Assembly (NCBI RefSeq): GCF_028769735.1
Contig: NC_088172.1
Span: forward strand, 56,451,075 to 56,515,074
DNA from: Zonotrichia leucophrys gambelii
Lineage: Eukaryota > Chordata > Aves > Passeriformes > Passerellidae
Length of the DNA: 64,000 nucleotides
Direction: 5' to 3'
The notes below the pieces were generated by a model. It was not told where the DNA came from. It ran no database searches and was given only the letters and a program-made list of their open reading frames with translations. Below are positions 1-12,310 of this stretch, piece after piece (positions within the stretch are counted from its first letter, which is position 1; every line of letters starts with the position of its first letter). The translations under genes were made by a program, and so were the position numbers.

Positions 1-3000
1 GGGCTGGGAGTGTGCTTGAGAAATACAACATTAAAACCCAACTGCTGTCAGGTCGAAGGCTACATATTGCACCGTGACCGATGAATGTTTCACAATTGTA
101 TTTACTTATATAAACTTTGTATTAATTTGTTTAATCTTTGTTGAGTGTTCCATGAATGACTATGTAGAATAATGGAGAAATGTACCTCTAGCATTGGTTC
201 AATTCCAGTAACACCTCAGCAACACTGGATGGGTTCTAAGTGATCAAAGTGGACTCAGATGGATCATGGTCCACCAGCAGCTTTCAGGTTAGTTCTCAGA
301 GCTGCATTTATGCAGCAGATCTAGAGAGTATTGCGCTGCGAGCAAGTTGCCATAAAGAACTTTCCTACAGAAATACACAACAAGGCAAAGACAAGTAACA
401 GATCAAAAGGAGAAATATGTGGGCCCATGTTAATCCTACCTGCAATAATTTAAAGTAGAATATTTGTGAAGTTCAGAAGATGTAAACCACATGGGGAAGC
501 AAACCCATCATTTTTAAATTTTCTTGGCTGTGAGCTGTGACCCTTAACGTCCTGTGTCTAGCCTCCTGCAGTTCTTAAAGAGGAAGTGGTCCCAAAAATC
601 TCATTTTGAGCCAAAGGCTCAGCTGCAAATATAGCAGGGAGAGAGAAGTATCAAAGAAAATTTGCTTACTAAGAAATTCACTTCTGAATGAAGTTGTATG
701 ATGACAATCTACTTAAAAAATCAGGCCAAAATCAGAAAGTAGATTTGCCTGGGAGAAAAAGTTCAGAGGAAAATCACAGTATTGCCTCATCTCTTGATGC
801 TCTTGCAAAGCTGGGCTTCTTCCTGCCCAAGGATTTTGTCCACCTAGAGGATGGAAGGCACAGATGCAAGCCATTCTTGCTATTAAAAGGACACATACCT
901 GTGCTTCAGAGTTTTTAGGACAATGTCCTAGTTGTCCAACTCCACTCTCAATTGGAAATTGTCTCCACTATCCATGTATCTGGAAATGAGCAAAGTTCAG
1001 AAAAAAAATGACAGCACATTGAAGATGCTTTGCCCCCCCTTCTGAATTAGTCTGATTGGAAGCTTTCTCCTTCCTGCAAGTAGGGATGAAAGCAGATTTC
1101 TCCCCAGAAACCTGCATGTGATTCCTTTTATTGTCTTGGCTTCAAAGAGCTGGAACTGAGCGTTTAAAGCGTACCTACTTTTGTACACTACACTTAATCT
1201 TAAAATTTACTAGTGTTCCAATAAAAAAAGATTAAAATGGAAAACAGTTGCAAATATATAATGCTGTAAATACTGTCTCTTTTCTTTGGAGCCATTGCTA
1301 GAAGGAAGACCTGCCTATGAATTCAAGGACCTGATAAAAATTTGGTACAAAAGTACCCATTGTGGGTGATATACAACAGATGCGGATCTTGTGCCAGTCC
1401 AGTTTTGAGCACCCCCCAAGAGATCAGCAAACTTACTCTGTTCCATCCCTTTGCACATACACAGCAAAAATCTGTTTTCAGTCTGACCCTTACTTTAATA
1501 CAGACTCTGTCACAATCAGATGGTATTTTTCCTACAAAGAGGAGGAATCAAGATTTAAAGCAGGGCAAGCGTAACAAGCATCTTGCAACACAACACTTTG
1601 GGCCAAATTCCACATGCACAGCTCCCACTGAGATTCAAATATGGGCAACATTTGCTTCCAGATTGAGCACAGAATGTGTCTCTATTGTTATTGAAATGAA
1701 AAAGGGCATGAGCTTTTGAACATCTTTCCATTGGTCAGGCTTGCCAACTCAACCTATGTCCAGTGATCAGAAATAATTTCCCCAAATGACTTATTTTCTG
1801 TTTCCATAATGGTACCTGCTGAAACATAAGTCATTGGAGATAGCAGATGAACAAAAACAGACAAATTTTCTGTGGATAAATTTTGTTCAAGAATGTTGCC
1901 TGCAGCCATGCTTAAATAAACGGCTTCTTACTTCTTGTAAAAGAAGTGTGTCCTTCTCATCACATGCTACAGGAAGGCTGGTGTACTGGGAGGGCCTGGA
2001 ACAATTGCAACAGTCAGCGAGCTGCACTGCGATACATTTGAATTCTGGCCAGAATCTGGGAAGTTCACGTTAGCTTGCCAGACCATTCAGAGAAAATGGG
2101 CTTCAAAGAGAACTTTTTACCCTTGATTCCAAAGTGTAAGTGAGTATGGAAAGAGTATAATGTTTGCTGTTGGGATTAGCCCCCTACCGCGTCAGCCACA
2201 TATGAGTGCACTGAAAATTGGCGGCGTGTAGGGGGAAGCCTCTCAGCTCGCCGCATCTGAGCTAAACCCAGGGTAGATTTCCAAGCACCAAAGCAGAAGG
2301 TGTGTGAGCCTCATTATCATCTCCTAGCACAGAAAAGAAACAAAGCAGAAATCACACTGAAAGGAATGGAAACCAAAGGCCATGTAGGATGGGAAAACAT
2401 TCCCTATTTTAAGTAGTATAAGAAAACCTTTGGTAGTATTGAGGGACTGCTTAAAAGGACTTGTTGCACAGCAACATGCAAAGCAATGAGTTAGAATTTG
2501 TGTTGTAAAGAAAATTATAATTCTGATTAAAATTATTTTAGAGGATTTCTTTCTGTTTCATGAAGACATAATAGGATAGATATTCTCTTTTATTAGATGG
2601 CCAGAACTCTCCTCAGTTTAGAAATAACTGGTGCCATGCTGCCCCTGTTTTTGCTCGTGCAGACTACTCAGGTGTAACACAAATCAGAGTCACTCTACCC
2701 AGAATGATCTCAGGGTTTTTCCTTAATTTCTAACTTCTCTCTTATGCCCCCTTCTTGACCCAGGAGTTCCTACAGGAGCATTTTGTATCTCCAACTCCTA
2801 AGAACCAATTTTCACTTCTCAGGATATCTGCCACAGAGAAAGATCTATCTGCACAAGGAATAAGATTCTCACCCCTGGCATCATTACACTGCTGGCTTGG
2901 TGATTTCCCTCACCATGCTATTCATAGCCCCACAGTGAGAGGTCTAAACTCTTCACACCAGGCCTGGGGAAGGGTTATGCACCACGGACCAAGCTGAGCA

Positions 3001-4904
3001 ACAGCCAGCATGCTGAACAAAAATGTGCCTGAGGTGGCTTTGCCTCAATGCTGAGAGAGGCTGAACTAGGGACCTCACACCCTCCTCCATGCTCACAGGG
3101 GACTGACTGCATGGACACATATTTCAGATGCCAAGTTTCACACCCAGAGCCATGAAATGGAAACCGATCTCCCTGAAGAAGTGAGGATGGCCAAGAGAAA
3201 CACTACCTAGACCCATTAACAGAAACAACAGGAATCTGGACACTGGGCAGCAAATGGGAGCAGCAGAAAAGGAGAGGGAAGTGTGAGTGCTGTCCTTCCT
3301 CCCTTTGCCAGTACTAGGAAAGGAAGGATCCAATGCAGTGCAGTAAGAGAGGAGGACATAAACTAGTTATAAAAAAAGAAATTGTTCTGAGGATTGATTT
3401 CAGTATATGTGGATTCAGTACCACAGACTGATCTTACTTTTTATTCTAAACTCCCAATTGACATGAATAACAACCTCCAAATGAAACTTTGTCAAAAGGG
3501 TAGAAATTATTGGGTCATGTCATTCCACAAATGAAAGCATCTTAACGTTGCCACCTCATCTATGAGTATTTGAAAAATTGTTTTCTAAACACTCTATTTA
3601 AATATGCATCTAAGCAATGCTTGGTTTGCAGACTAAGTAACAGCTATCTCCCCGAATCTCATGCTGGGTGCCTGAGTGATGCCACTTTGGATAAAAGCAG
3701 ATGTTGAAAAATTCATTCATATATTGAGAGTTATTAAGGAACAGAATTTTGTCTGGGTAGGACAAAAGGGGAAGGAAACTATGTCTTGAATCAGTAAACT
3801 GAGACTGTGATACATATTGTGGCAGTGCTGTTTAAACCACCTCTCATTGTCCTCCTCTCTTCCTTTATACCTCTACTTCCATTCCCATCTGTCCCCTCCT
3901 GTGTTAGCACAAAGAGTTTTATAGCACTGTGGTAAATGAAGACATTAACTAATCTGATTGGAAAATAATCCAGAAAAAATATAATACTGTTTTATTCTCA
4001 CCCAGATCAGTTCCTTGATATGGTTTGCTGTAGGGGTCATGAGAACAGCTGCAGCAGCATAGAGGAGGGCATGACGCAGGAAAGAGAAGCAAATAAAGCA
4101 GCACTGATGCTGAAAAATGGCTCACACAACCACAGTCTGAAGAACTACATTGTATAAAAACAATTATTAGAAAAAGTAAAATTGCGTATCAGGGATGTGC
4201 GCCTGTTCTTCTCCACTTACTTGAATGAAGATATATCTGCCATGTACTTGTAAGATAAATTTATAATAAATATATTTCTAAATCAAGAGTTAGTCACGTT
4301 ACACAGCGCTACTCCAGGGTCCATTGCTTGCCTGAACCTCTCATGGATTCATGGTCATTGTTGGTATTTCTGAGCCTTTATCTGATACCTCCTGCTTTAC
4401 TGTTCTGGGTCCAGAACTGTGAGCTCTAAAGTATTCCCAGTGTGTTGTCAAATTATCTTTATTTCCATATGACATGGCTTCCTTAATGCACACAGAATTG
4501 ATTGCTTAATCCAGCATAGTTGCTTGCTAGCTGCAGACAAACTCTTGCCACTGTGACAAACTAATACAGGTAGAGCAACCTGGTTCTCTGTGGGTTTTTT
4601 TTGCAATTACGTTCCTTACAGACACTTCAGGAATGTCTACTGTGCAAGGGCAGAAGGAACAGCTATAACTCCAAGGCTATCAACTATTTTAAAAGAGAAA
4701 CCAGGGAAAGGAGGACATAAATAGAGAATAAACTCTCATTACAAACAGTCCTAGAAACAATAATTTTTAGATACAAGCTTTCCTAGCAGGAATGAGAAGA
4801 ATAGTTTGCTTCAAACACAGCACTATCCTATCCCACTTGTGCCCAGTGTAAGCATGCCCTTGAAATGGATACAGCTGTAAGGTTCATTTTGCTATCTGGG
4901 TTCA
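1..4904. other. Left-flank gene desert, no gene seen
   Basis: AT-rich noncoding DNA. Open frames are all short (125 codons or fewer), carry no recognisable domain, and do not join through plausible splice sites. No rRNA, tRNA or mobile element was recognised. One GC-richer patch at about 2170-2260 stands out and is listed separately. The rest shows nothing I can name. Confidence 0.6.
2180..2235. repeat. Imperfect inverted repeat in a CpG-containing patch
   Basis: The 8-base arms CCCCCTAC (2180-2187) and GTAGGGGG (2228-2235) are exact reverse complements about 40 bases apart. CGCG-containing sequence lies beside the inner ends. Such CpG content is unusual for the surrounding AT-rich desert. 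This could be a small regulatory element or chance; no function is claimed. Confidence 0.35.
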
Positions 4905-5460
4905 AAGGCCTGATTTAGTAGTGCTTCTTTTTTTAAAATCCAAATGCCTGTATGCTCATTTACAATGTTGATTGCATTTTCTTGATGGTTTGGCTTCAGA
5001 AACATGCTGTGGAATTTAAATTTGTCCCCCTCCCATGCTAATGTTGTCATTATTTGTGTGTAAACACATTACATGGGATAGCAGAAATGTAAATGAGATT
5101 TCGATGTTGAGTTGATTTATAAACAGCCAGTCTCCTAATTTATTGAAGTTGTCTTTGTGTCGTTTGCACATGATTAGCAGCATATAACATACATAGGGTG
5201 CCCTTCTGTAACATGTTCAGAAAGAAGAAATGCAAACTGTATACCATTATAACACCAAATGAAGATCTTATTGAGCTTCAAGATGCTTTGAAACATGTAG
5301 TTACTAACTTAACTCTGCCTGTGAACTTGTCCTCATTAACTCCATAATTAGCAAGATCATGTTTGATCTTGGAGTTCATTAGACATTGCAGCTGGAAGAT
5401 TGTTTCAGTTTTAACACATCAGAATAGACAATTAAAGTGACAATAAAGAATCAATATAAC
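4905..5460. promoter_or_regulatory. Candidate conserved noncoding element (enhancer-like)
   Basis: A dense run of developmental transcription factor sites in unique AT-rich sequence: a FOX core GTAAACA at 5060-5066, a POU half-octamer ATGCAAA at 5230-5236, and a homeodomain core TAATTA at 5345-5350, plus further ATTA cores. No simple repeat or transposon signature is present. The texture resembles conserved elements of developmental gene deserts. Conservation itself is inferred, not measured. Confidence 0.4.
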
Positions 5461-8105
5461 TTCCCTGTTTCTTAGATTTTTTCAAGGTTGCAGTGTGCCT
5501 AATTAAACCTGGTTTGAAACAGTGAAAAATTAAAAAGTAATGTGGTCATATTTATTTTGATTTAACAGGCTATTTAAAAGGCTGTCTGAAATGTGCCCTG
5601 GGAAATAGTTCCTACCCATGTGATGAGTAAGTATTTGGGATGATTTCAGATTCAGCTGCTGACTTAAGGGAAGACTTGAGTAGATGTTATGCTCATGTCC
5701 CTTCCATTGTCTGTGCCACATGCAAGTCTCCTTCCCTCTTTTTACTTTGTGACTGGACCCAACCTTACAGTTCATGTCAGCTGGTACTGCAGTAAAAAAA
5801 GACAATTTTTCAGGTCAAGTTACTTGTATGTCTCTGACTTTTCCACAACATTGGCCCAACTGATCAATAAGTTCACTTTCCAGAACAGCAGCCTGATTCT
5901 TCAGGGCATCAGGATATCCTTGTGCAAGACTAAAACTGGCCTGCTGTTGAGAGTGTCTGCAGCAGAGCCAAGTCTGAATTCACACCAATAAGGAGCTCCT
6001 TCCCCCTCTGCTGTCCCCACAGGAGACAGACTGGGATCCTCAAACGCACCAATGGTTCTCCAGTTGCCATCACAGCCTTGAAAGGAGTATAAACTGGAGC
6101 AATGAAAGAGTGGTCTGTGCTCAGAAACCCCATGTTCAGGTGGACCTGATTCTGTTTTCTGCCTATCTTCAGTGTGGTAAGTAACCAAATTGTAAGACAT
6201 TTCTGTTTTTCTCTTTTCCAATGTCAGAGTTAGGCTCTTAGACTAAACACCAGAAGAACACGTAGGAAACCTTAATGAAATTTTCTATTTAATGAAATGC
6301 AATAACATTCTAAACAAGATTAACAAGATTCATCATCCACCTTCTACTGAAGTATTTTTACTTCGATTCTTCATCATTCTCATTTAATAAGCACAGTTAA
6401 CTGAAGACACAAACCATGTCACTGAGGGAGAAATGGATAATGAAGGACCACTGAAGCACTAATCCAACTAATCTTGCCTTTGGCTCTTGAATTTGTGTAG
6501 ATCCCAACAGTAAATACTAAGTTCCAAATTCACCCAATTGATTTCAGCGGCCTGTAGGGTGCCACATCTTTTCATTTTGTTTGCAATCATTTGAAATGAA
6601 ATTCTTTTAAAATATATTAATGCTTCATTGCTTTAAATTGAAACAGACTTTAATCATTGGCATTTGGGGCAGATTATAGAAATAGGGTCAGATCCCTTGT
6701 TGGTGTGAGTCCGTCAAAGAGAATGACAATGAGAATACTAGCTGATGTATCCTGGATATGATGCCCTTGATATATGGCAGAATTAGGGGGAAAAATCTGC
6801 CTGTGTCCAAAAATTGATGTGCCAAGGTGACAGTAGACAAGCAGATAGCAGCATCTGGACTTGATGTTCTTCACTGTGGCATATTGCGGTGCCTATGCTA
6901 CAGATTTTGGTTGCAAACGAGGATTAGTCCACTGGCACAGCCCACTCCCCTGCACAGCTACATGACAGCCTGAGGCTGTCTGGCCATACCTGCACTGTCC
7001 TACCTTATGGGCCACCCCAGGCATGACCCTTGCCAACCAGCATTTGAAGCACTTGCAGAAGAAGCACGTGTGATGTCTTTCAAGATGTCTTGTCCTGAGA
7101 TCTGTTGTGTCCCATGTGTCATATTTCCACTGCCCTGTACAACACCAGGTCCCCTTGGCATGATACAGATTGCGACCTCGCCTGCAGCTTTACCAACTAT
7201 CACCTCACAACAAATGGGCCTTCAATAGGAGCTGTGCTTGTCCTTCAGGGCACATCTCATCTAGATGGGCAGAGTGGCTAGATGAAGACTGGGAGGACAG
7301 ACAGACAGCATCATAAAAACTTTGTCCGGTTGCAATCCTCCGAGAACTGCCTGTGCTCTCGTGTCAAGGAGCCCGGTTTCTTACAGGCCCCACTGCCACC
7401 CCTCTGCACAGGCTGAGGCTGTGGAGAGCACTGGATCCTGCTCAAAATGGAACAGAGAGGGAGGCAATGTCATCCACAGCAGCTGGGGGTCTTCATGTCA
7501 CCACAAGTGCTGGAGCACGAGTAAGGCCGAAGGCTCCACCAGCCATGCCATGAAATGTCCATCTGGCTACTGCATGGCTGCGGCCTCCAGCCAGCACCAA
7601 GAGTCCCTGCACACAGCTTCCTCTTGAGGGCACCTCAGCAATATGGACATGGGACACTTGCTGCCTCTTGGCTAAGGGCCTGGAGACAGTCTGGGATCCA
7701 TCACATGACAGAAAAAATGGCACCCTTGCTCTGCTGGTAAAATGCTTGGTGTCCTGCGGGAGACAACATCACAGGCACCCTTGGGCCACAGGGCTCTTTC
7801 ATACAAACAAACCTAGCTTCCCTACAGACAAATTGTTTTCCTTCTCTTCCCTGTCTGGGAAGCCTAAAGTGGGAAACAACTGTGCTGGTGTGCCCTGGCT
7901 CTGTAGATTGTCTCTGCCCAGAAGGGCTGTGCTCTCTCTCCCTGCCAGCCTGCAGGCAGGGCAGCACTGCTGGAGTTTGAGGAGCTGGTTGGTGCAACAT
8001 CAGCAGTGCCCCTGGAATGCCAAGACTGATTCTCCATGTGACCAGTGTTTCTGTGGCCAGCAGTGGGGTCATGAACAGAGAGCTAGGCTTAGATAAGTTA
8101 TATTC
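5461..8105. other. Intergenic, no gene seen
   Basis: AT-rich to about 6900, then more GC-rich and CpG-poor from about 6930 to 8090. The GC-richer part yields overlapping open frames on both strands up to 142 codons. None resembles a known protein, and the frames overlap in opposite directions, as expected by chance in stop-poor sequence. No mobile element was recognised. Confidence 0.5.
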
Positions 8106-8780
8106 TCATTTATCCTATGTGTTCTCTGATGCACATGGCAAAACTCTTCCCTGGGCTGTTTCCTGCTAATGAAGTGATTTTAGTGCATTGTGGGTTTTGG
8201 CCTAACATGTTTCCAAGAGGCAATCTTATTGCTTTATCCACGCAAAGTTAAAGATAGCCTCATTTTCTGTCCCTGCGACATTCAGGAGGTTCATGTGCAA
8301 AAAAAAAAAAAAATGGACTTGCAATCCCCAGGCTGGTTTTGGGATGGTTTATACTATCTCTAAACAGCAGGTTAATTTCAGTTGACACTTATTTATGAAA
8401 GCACAAAGTCTGGTGAGGTAATAAAAAAGTCAACTCCAAGAGAATATATAGCCTTAGATTTTCTTACCTAACATGGTTTTATTTAGAGATTTATTGAGCA
8501 AAATAAAGATTTGCCTGGCAAATAATGTTATCAATTGCTCCATATTTTAAAATATTTTGAAAGCGCATACAAAAACCAGATTAATTTCCTTGTACACGAT
8601 CTACTGTGGGGTATAAACACGTTTTATTCAATGACTAGCCAAGAAAATGTAAATTAGCTGTCTGACATTTGGGAAATTCTTGTGGCTGAATTATATGACT
8701 TGTATATTTGGAAAACCCATAGGGTTTGTTAGTATCCAGGTGGATGTTAATTTTAAATAGCAACCTGGTCAGATGCTGAG
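8106..8780. promoter_or_regulatory. Candidate conserved noncoding element
   Basis: A low-complexity-free AT-rich block with many homeodomain ATTA cores, TAAACA (FOX-like) words, and a GATA-type TTATC (8528-8532) overlapping an E-box CAATTG (8532-8537). A 15-base A run at 8299-8313 interrupts it. The assignment as an enhancer is inference from motif density and lack of repeats. Confidence 0.35.
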
Positions 8781-10363
8781 GTTTCAGTGTTGAATCAAAG
8801 ACACAGAAGCTTCTGCTGTCTCTATCCTTTCACCTATGTAAAGTTGGAGGGTTTGTTGCCTAAAATCACTTTCCAGAGAGGCAGAATGAATGAATCCTGT
8901 CACTTGCAAGCTGACTTCATCTCTGCTGCCCTGTTACTGTCTGTCACTTCTCATCCACGCAGGTTAAGAGGGTCCCCCCTGTCTCCAGGACAGAACTGGG
9001 CTGGTGACTGGGTGCATGATCCCAGCTCCTGTCCCTGTTTTTGTGGCCAGGGAAGGATGGAGTGATAGTGCACCATTCCCCCCACAAATCTGCCATTCAG
9101 CGGGGCGAGGTCGGGAAATAATGAAGTCAGCACATTAGTGCCTTGCCTGCTGAGCTCACACTGCTGAAAGCTGCCGGTGGGTGAATTTCCCAGCGTTTGG
9201 AAACTTTGTCTCAGTTCTGCGGGTTTGCTCAAGTGTGCGATGGCTGTTTGCAAAGGGAGCTTTCCCGCTGGGTGGGTTTGCTTTCCTCCTCACGGCTCAG
9301 GGAAGGTGAGAGCTCTCCTCCGTGTCTCCCCTGCCCCCACTGCTGCCCCTCGCTCACCCCACAAACACAAAGCTCTTCCAGCGGGTTCCCTCCGCTGGGG
9401 AGCTTTTCCCTCTCCCAACTCCCACACTGGGACATTTTTCCACATTTCCAGGATTACGGCCACTTTCACTTAGATCTATGTGTGTTGCCTCCACATACAA
9501 AGAAGCACTCGGGGACGGGATTAGTAGGATTAGAAGAGATTCACATATGTCCAGTTCAAGCAATTGGTATTCAAAGCTTTACACTTCCAAATGCCACCAA
9601 GAGAGAGAAAAGGAGCTGGGAGCTTGCTTTGCATTTCAGCACCTTCCTGCGGGGGACAGGGACCTTTGTCTGGGACGGGGGGGACGCACAAATCCCACCC
9701 CCACCCCTTTTAATCCAACACCCCTCAGCCACCAGCGCCTCCTCGTCGGTGCCACCGGTGGGGCTCTGCTGCAACCCCAGCAAGGAGCTAAACCAGGGCG
9801 GCTTTCACTGTTCTCTGTTTCAGAGCAGCCCTTCTGCAAACTTTCGGCAAATTCTGCTGGTGTCTGGCAGGCAAACCAGGGTCCTGTCCCGTGCAGTTTG
9901 TTACCATACATCTTGTCTGTTGTTGTAAGACAAGAGAGCATTGCTGGGCTGAGAATAAAAAGGCAAAAAAATTTAAAATGCTAAAAGAGTGCCTTAGTTC
10001 ATATTAAGTTAAAATTCTTCAGGTTAGTGAACTGTTCATGCTAGCCAGGCAAATCCTTAAGATGAAACAAGCGCATTAGGTATTTCTGTAAAAGCAGTGG
10101 GAAAATCTACTTTTCCCTATTTAATTTTGAACAGACTCCCTTTCTTGTTGCCTTTAGGTCACAATTTCCTGATATTGCACACATCAGCAAAAGCAGCATT
10201 TATGTTGCATATCTTGAATTTTGGCAGTCACTCCAAGTACAAATCATCTTGTTGAAAAATCAAGAGGAAGGCTTTGATATTAATCAATGTAACAAACCTC
10301 TCTGTAGTATAGTGAGAGATTTTTGAAGAAGAGCAGGTGGAGCCTTATTTAAATACATTCATC

Positions 10364-10383
10364 AATTAATTAATTAATTAATT
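10364..10383. repeat. (AATT)5 microsatellite
   Basis: Five perfect AATT units. The run also creates overlapping TAATTA homeodomain cores, so it could bind homeodomain proteins, but the simplest reading is a short microsatellite. Confidence 0.8.
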
Positions 10384-11417
10384 CTTTTGTTCGGTCTTTC
10401 TGCTCACTTTCTGCTCACTAGGATAAAAGCTCCTGTGGAATACTATATTGTTTGCTGTGACTTATGAGGGACAGGATCATATACAACCAGATTAAAAAAT
10501 CATGAAAACAAACAAAAAAACTTTCTATACCCTGAAGAATGTCCTTTCAGTGATTTTTTTTTTAATTTCCAATAAGTATGCATTTGTTTTACAATTTTCA
10601 TCCCAGAAATTAAATTTCAGAGTATATTAAATAGTCTGAAGAAAATGGAAATGTTGCTAAAATAACAAAGATGATCTCTTAGTTATTTCCATTTACTTTT
10701 ATCCTTAAGAGGCATGGAGTCCTGACTGAATAGCAATTGAAGTCAATATATTTAATATGAATTTATAAATGTCAGAGTAAGGCAGTAAAAAATCCAGTGG
10801 GTCTTTTTTTCTCATTAGTAAAATGCACCAAGTTTGAGTTGATATTTTGTTAGCTTGCTATTTTTGCAACTCCAAGTCTTATTTCAATAAAAATACATGG
10901 GAAAGGGTGCTAGGAATACCCAGATCAAAGGAATTAAGTATGTGGATTCTAGTGATTTTGGGAAGTCACTAAATTTTTCAGTGTACAATGGACTCTATAG
11001 GACTTCAGATAGATGGGAATCCTTAAAATATTGAAAACCAGGGAGGTTATCAGGACTGTACATGCTCCCCAAATCTTCAGGGAGTTCTGAATAGCTCACA
11101 AACACTAACGATGCAAGACTGGGTCTCTTTAGGAAAAAGGTAGTGATATCTGCAAAATCTTGAGCTGCAACATGCTGATTATCCATTATGGGTACTGGCC
11201 AGCTGTGGAGAAGAGGCTATCTTAGTATCAAAGCTGATGAGAAAACAACTCAAAACATATATAGGAATTTTAAATTGAATTTTATTTTCAGAAGTGATGA
11301 GAATAATTACTTCCCACTGCATCTGTTATCCTCAGTCATGCAGAGCTATAAAATTAAAAATACATATTATTTCTTGCTTCTTTACCCTTTATAGTCCTGA
11401 TTTTTGTTGCATAGTCT

Positions 11418-11460
11418 TATCTATCTATCTATCTATCTATCTATTTATCTATTTATCTAT
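11418..11460. repeat. (TCTA)n microsatellite
   Basis: About ten tetranucleotide units reading TCTA/CTAT. The last units are interrupted by TTTA variants. Likely length-variable between individuals. Confidence 0.9.
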
Positions 11461-12155
11461 GCTATTTACATGGTATTCCTCATAGTGAAGGTTTTACATA
11501 TCTCAGGGTATCAATATTTTTTGGGTCAGTTGTTCTTGCCATACTACAGTTAGCAAGACTGGATTATGTGTGTCATCCCACTCCAGAAATATATTCTTTG
11601 TGCCTGGAAGAACCTTAGAACTCCCGCTTCCCTGAGTATACAAAATACCTAAAAGAAAAAGCAATGCCAGCTGTTTGTTTTGCTGTGTACAAAGTGGGTG
11701 AGAAGAAGCTGTAGCTCCCAAGGTCCTGTTCCATCCCACGCTCCCAGTCAGAAGTATTTCTGACATCCAGGCAGAGTCCTAGGGTCACTAACTTCCACCA
11801 AGGAATCTCTCATGTCCCATGTATTTCTTCTCTAAATTAAATTTGCCGGTAGTGTCTGAAACCACCGAGTTCCATAGAAAGGCTGTGTTTTCTCAGGGAC
11901 CCAGCTAAGAACATCTGCAAGGAAGTGTCTTCCTGACAAAGAGATGATGGCTTCAGGCTACATCTGGATTCATGAAATTGCTGCTACTGGGCACCCACCC
12001 TTGCTTTGGGTGCAAAAGAATAACAGGCAAAATTATTACAGAAGTGGTATTAACAAACTAGAGAAGATGACCTGCATTCCACCCATGGGTCCTTCCCTGA
12101 AAACAGTTTTGTTTAGCACTGGAAGCTGGAAAGAAAATGTGAACTCCCTTAGCTG

Positions 12156-12310
12156 AGTTTGGCATGAGCTCTCTTAAAATCTCATTAATAACATTTTGTT
12201 AATCAATTTCCTTCTTGGGAAACAAATATGAAAGGGTCTGCCCCCAATTAAAGCATTTTTGTTTAAAAACTAAATGATCTCATTGGAGTAATTAAGTGCT
12301 TCCTCAAAGT
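12156..12310. promoter_or_regulatory. Candidate regulatory element with overlapping homeodomain and NKX2 sites
   Basis: Contains GTTAATCAATT (12198-12208, HNF1/PBX-like) and TAATTA (12289-12294). The latter overlaps TTAAGTG (12292-12298), which matches the NKX2-class core. NKX2 factors are patterning partners of OLIG genes in the neural tube. Binding here is inferred from sequence only. Confidence 0.35.

Larger units (their letters stand above)
8781..12155. other. Intergenic, no gene seen; short tandem repeats
   Basis: A GC-richer part (about 8900-9930) gives overlapping open frames on both strands up to 243 codons. They begin at non-ATG codons or lack family resemblance, so they are not called. 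The remainder is AT-rich. It contains an AATT tetramer run (10364-10383) and a TCTA microsatellite (11418-11460). Confidence 0.5.

Noticed and set aside
9197..9984. Plus-strand frames of 243 and 220 codons and an antisense 101-codon frame
   Set aside because: Two plus-strand frames overlap in different phases; the longer one begins at TTG. No recognisable domain or splice structure. The region is merely stop-poor.
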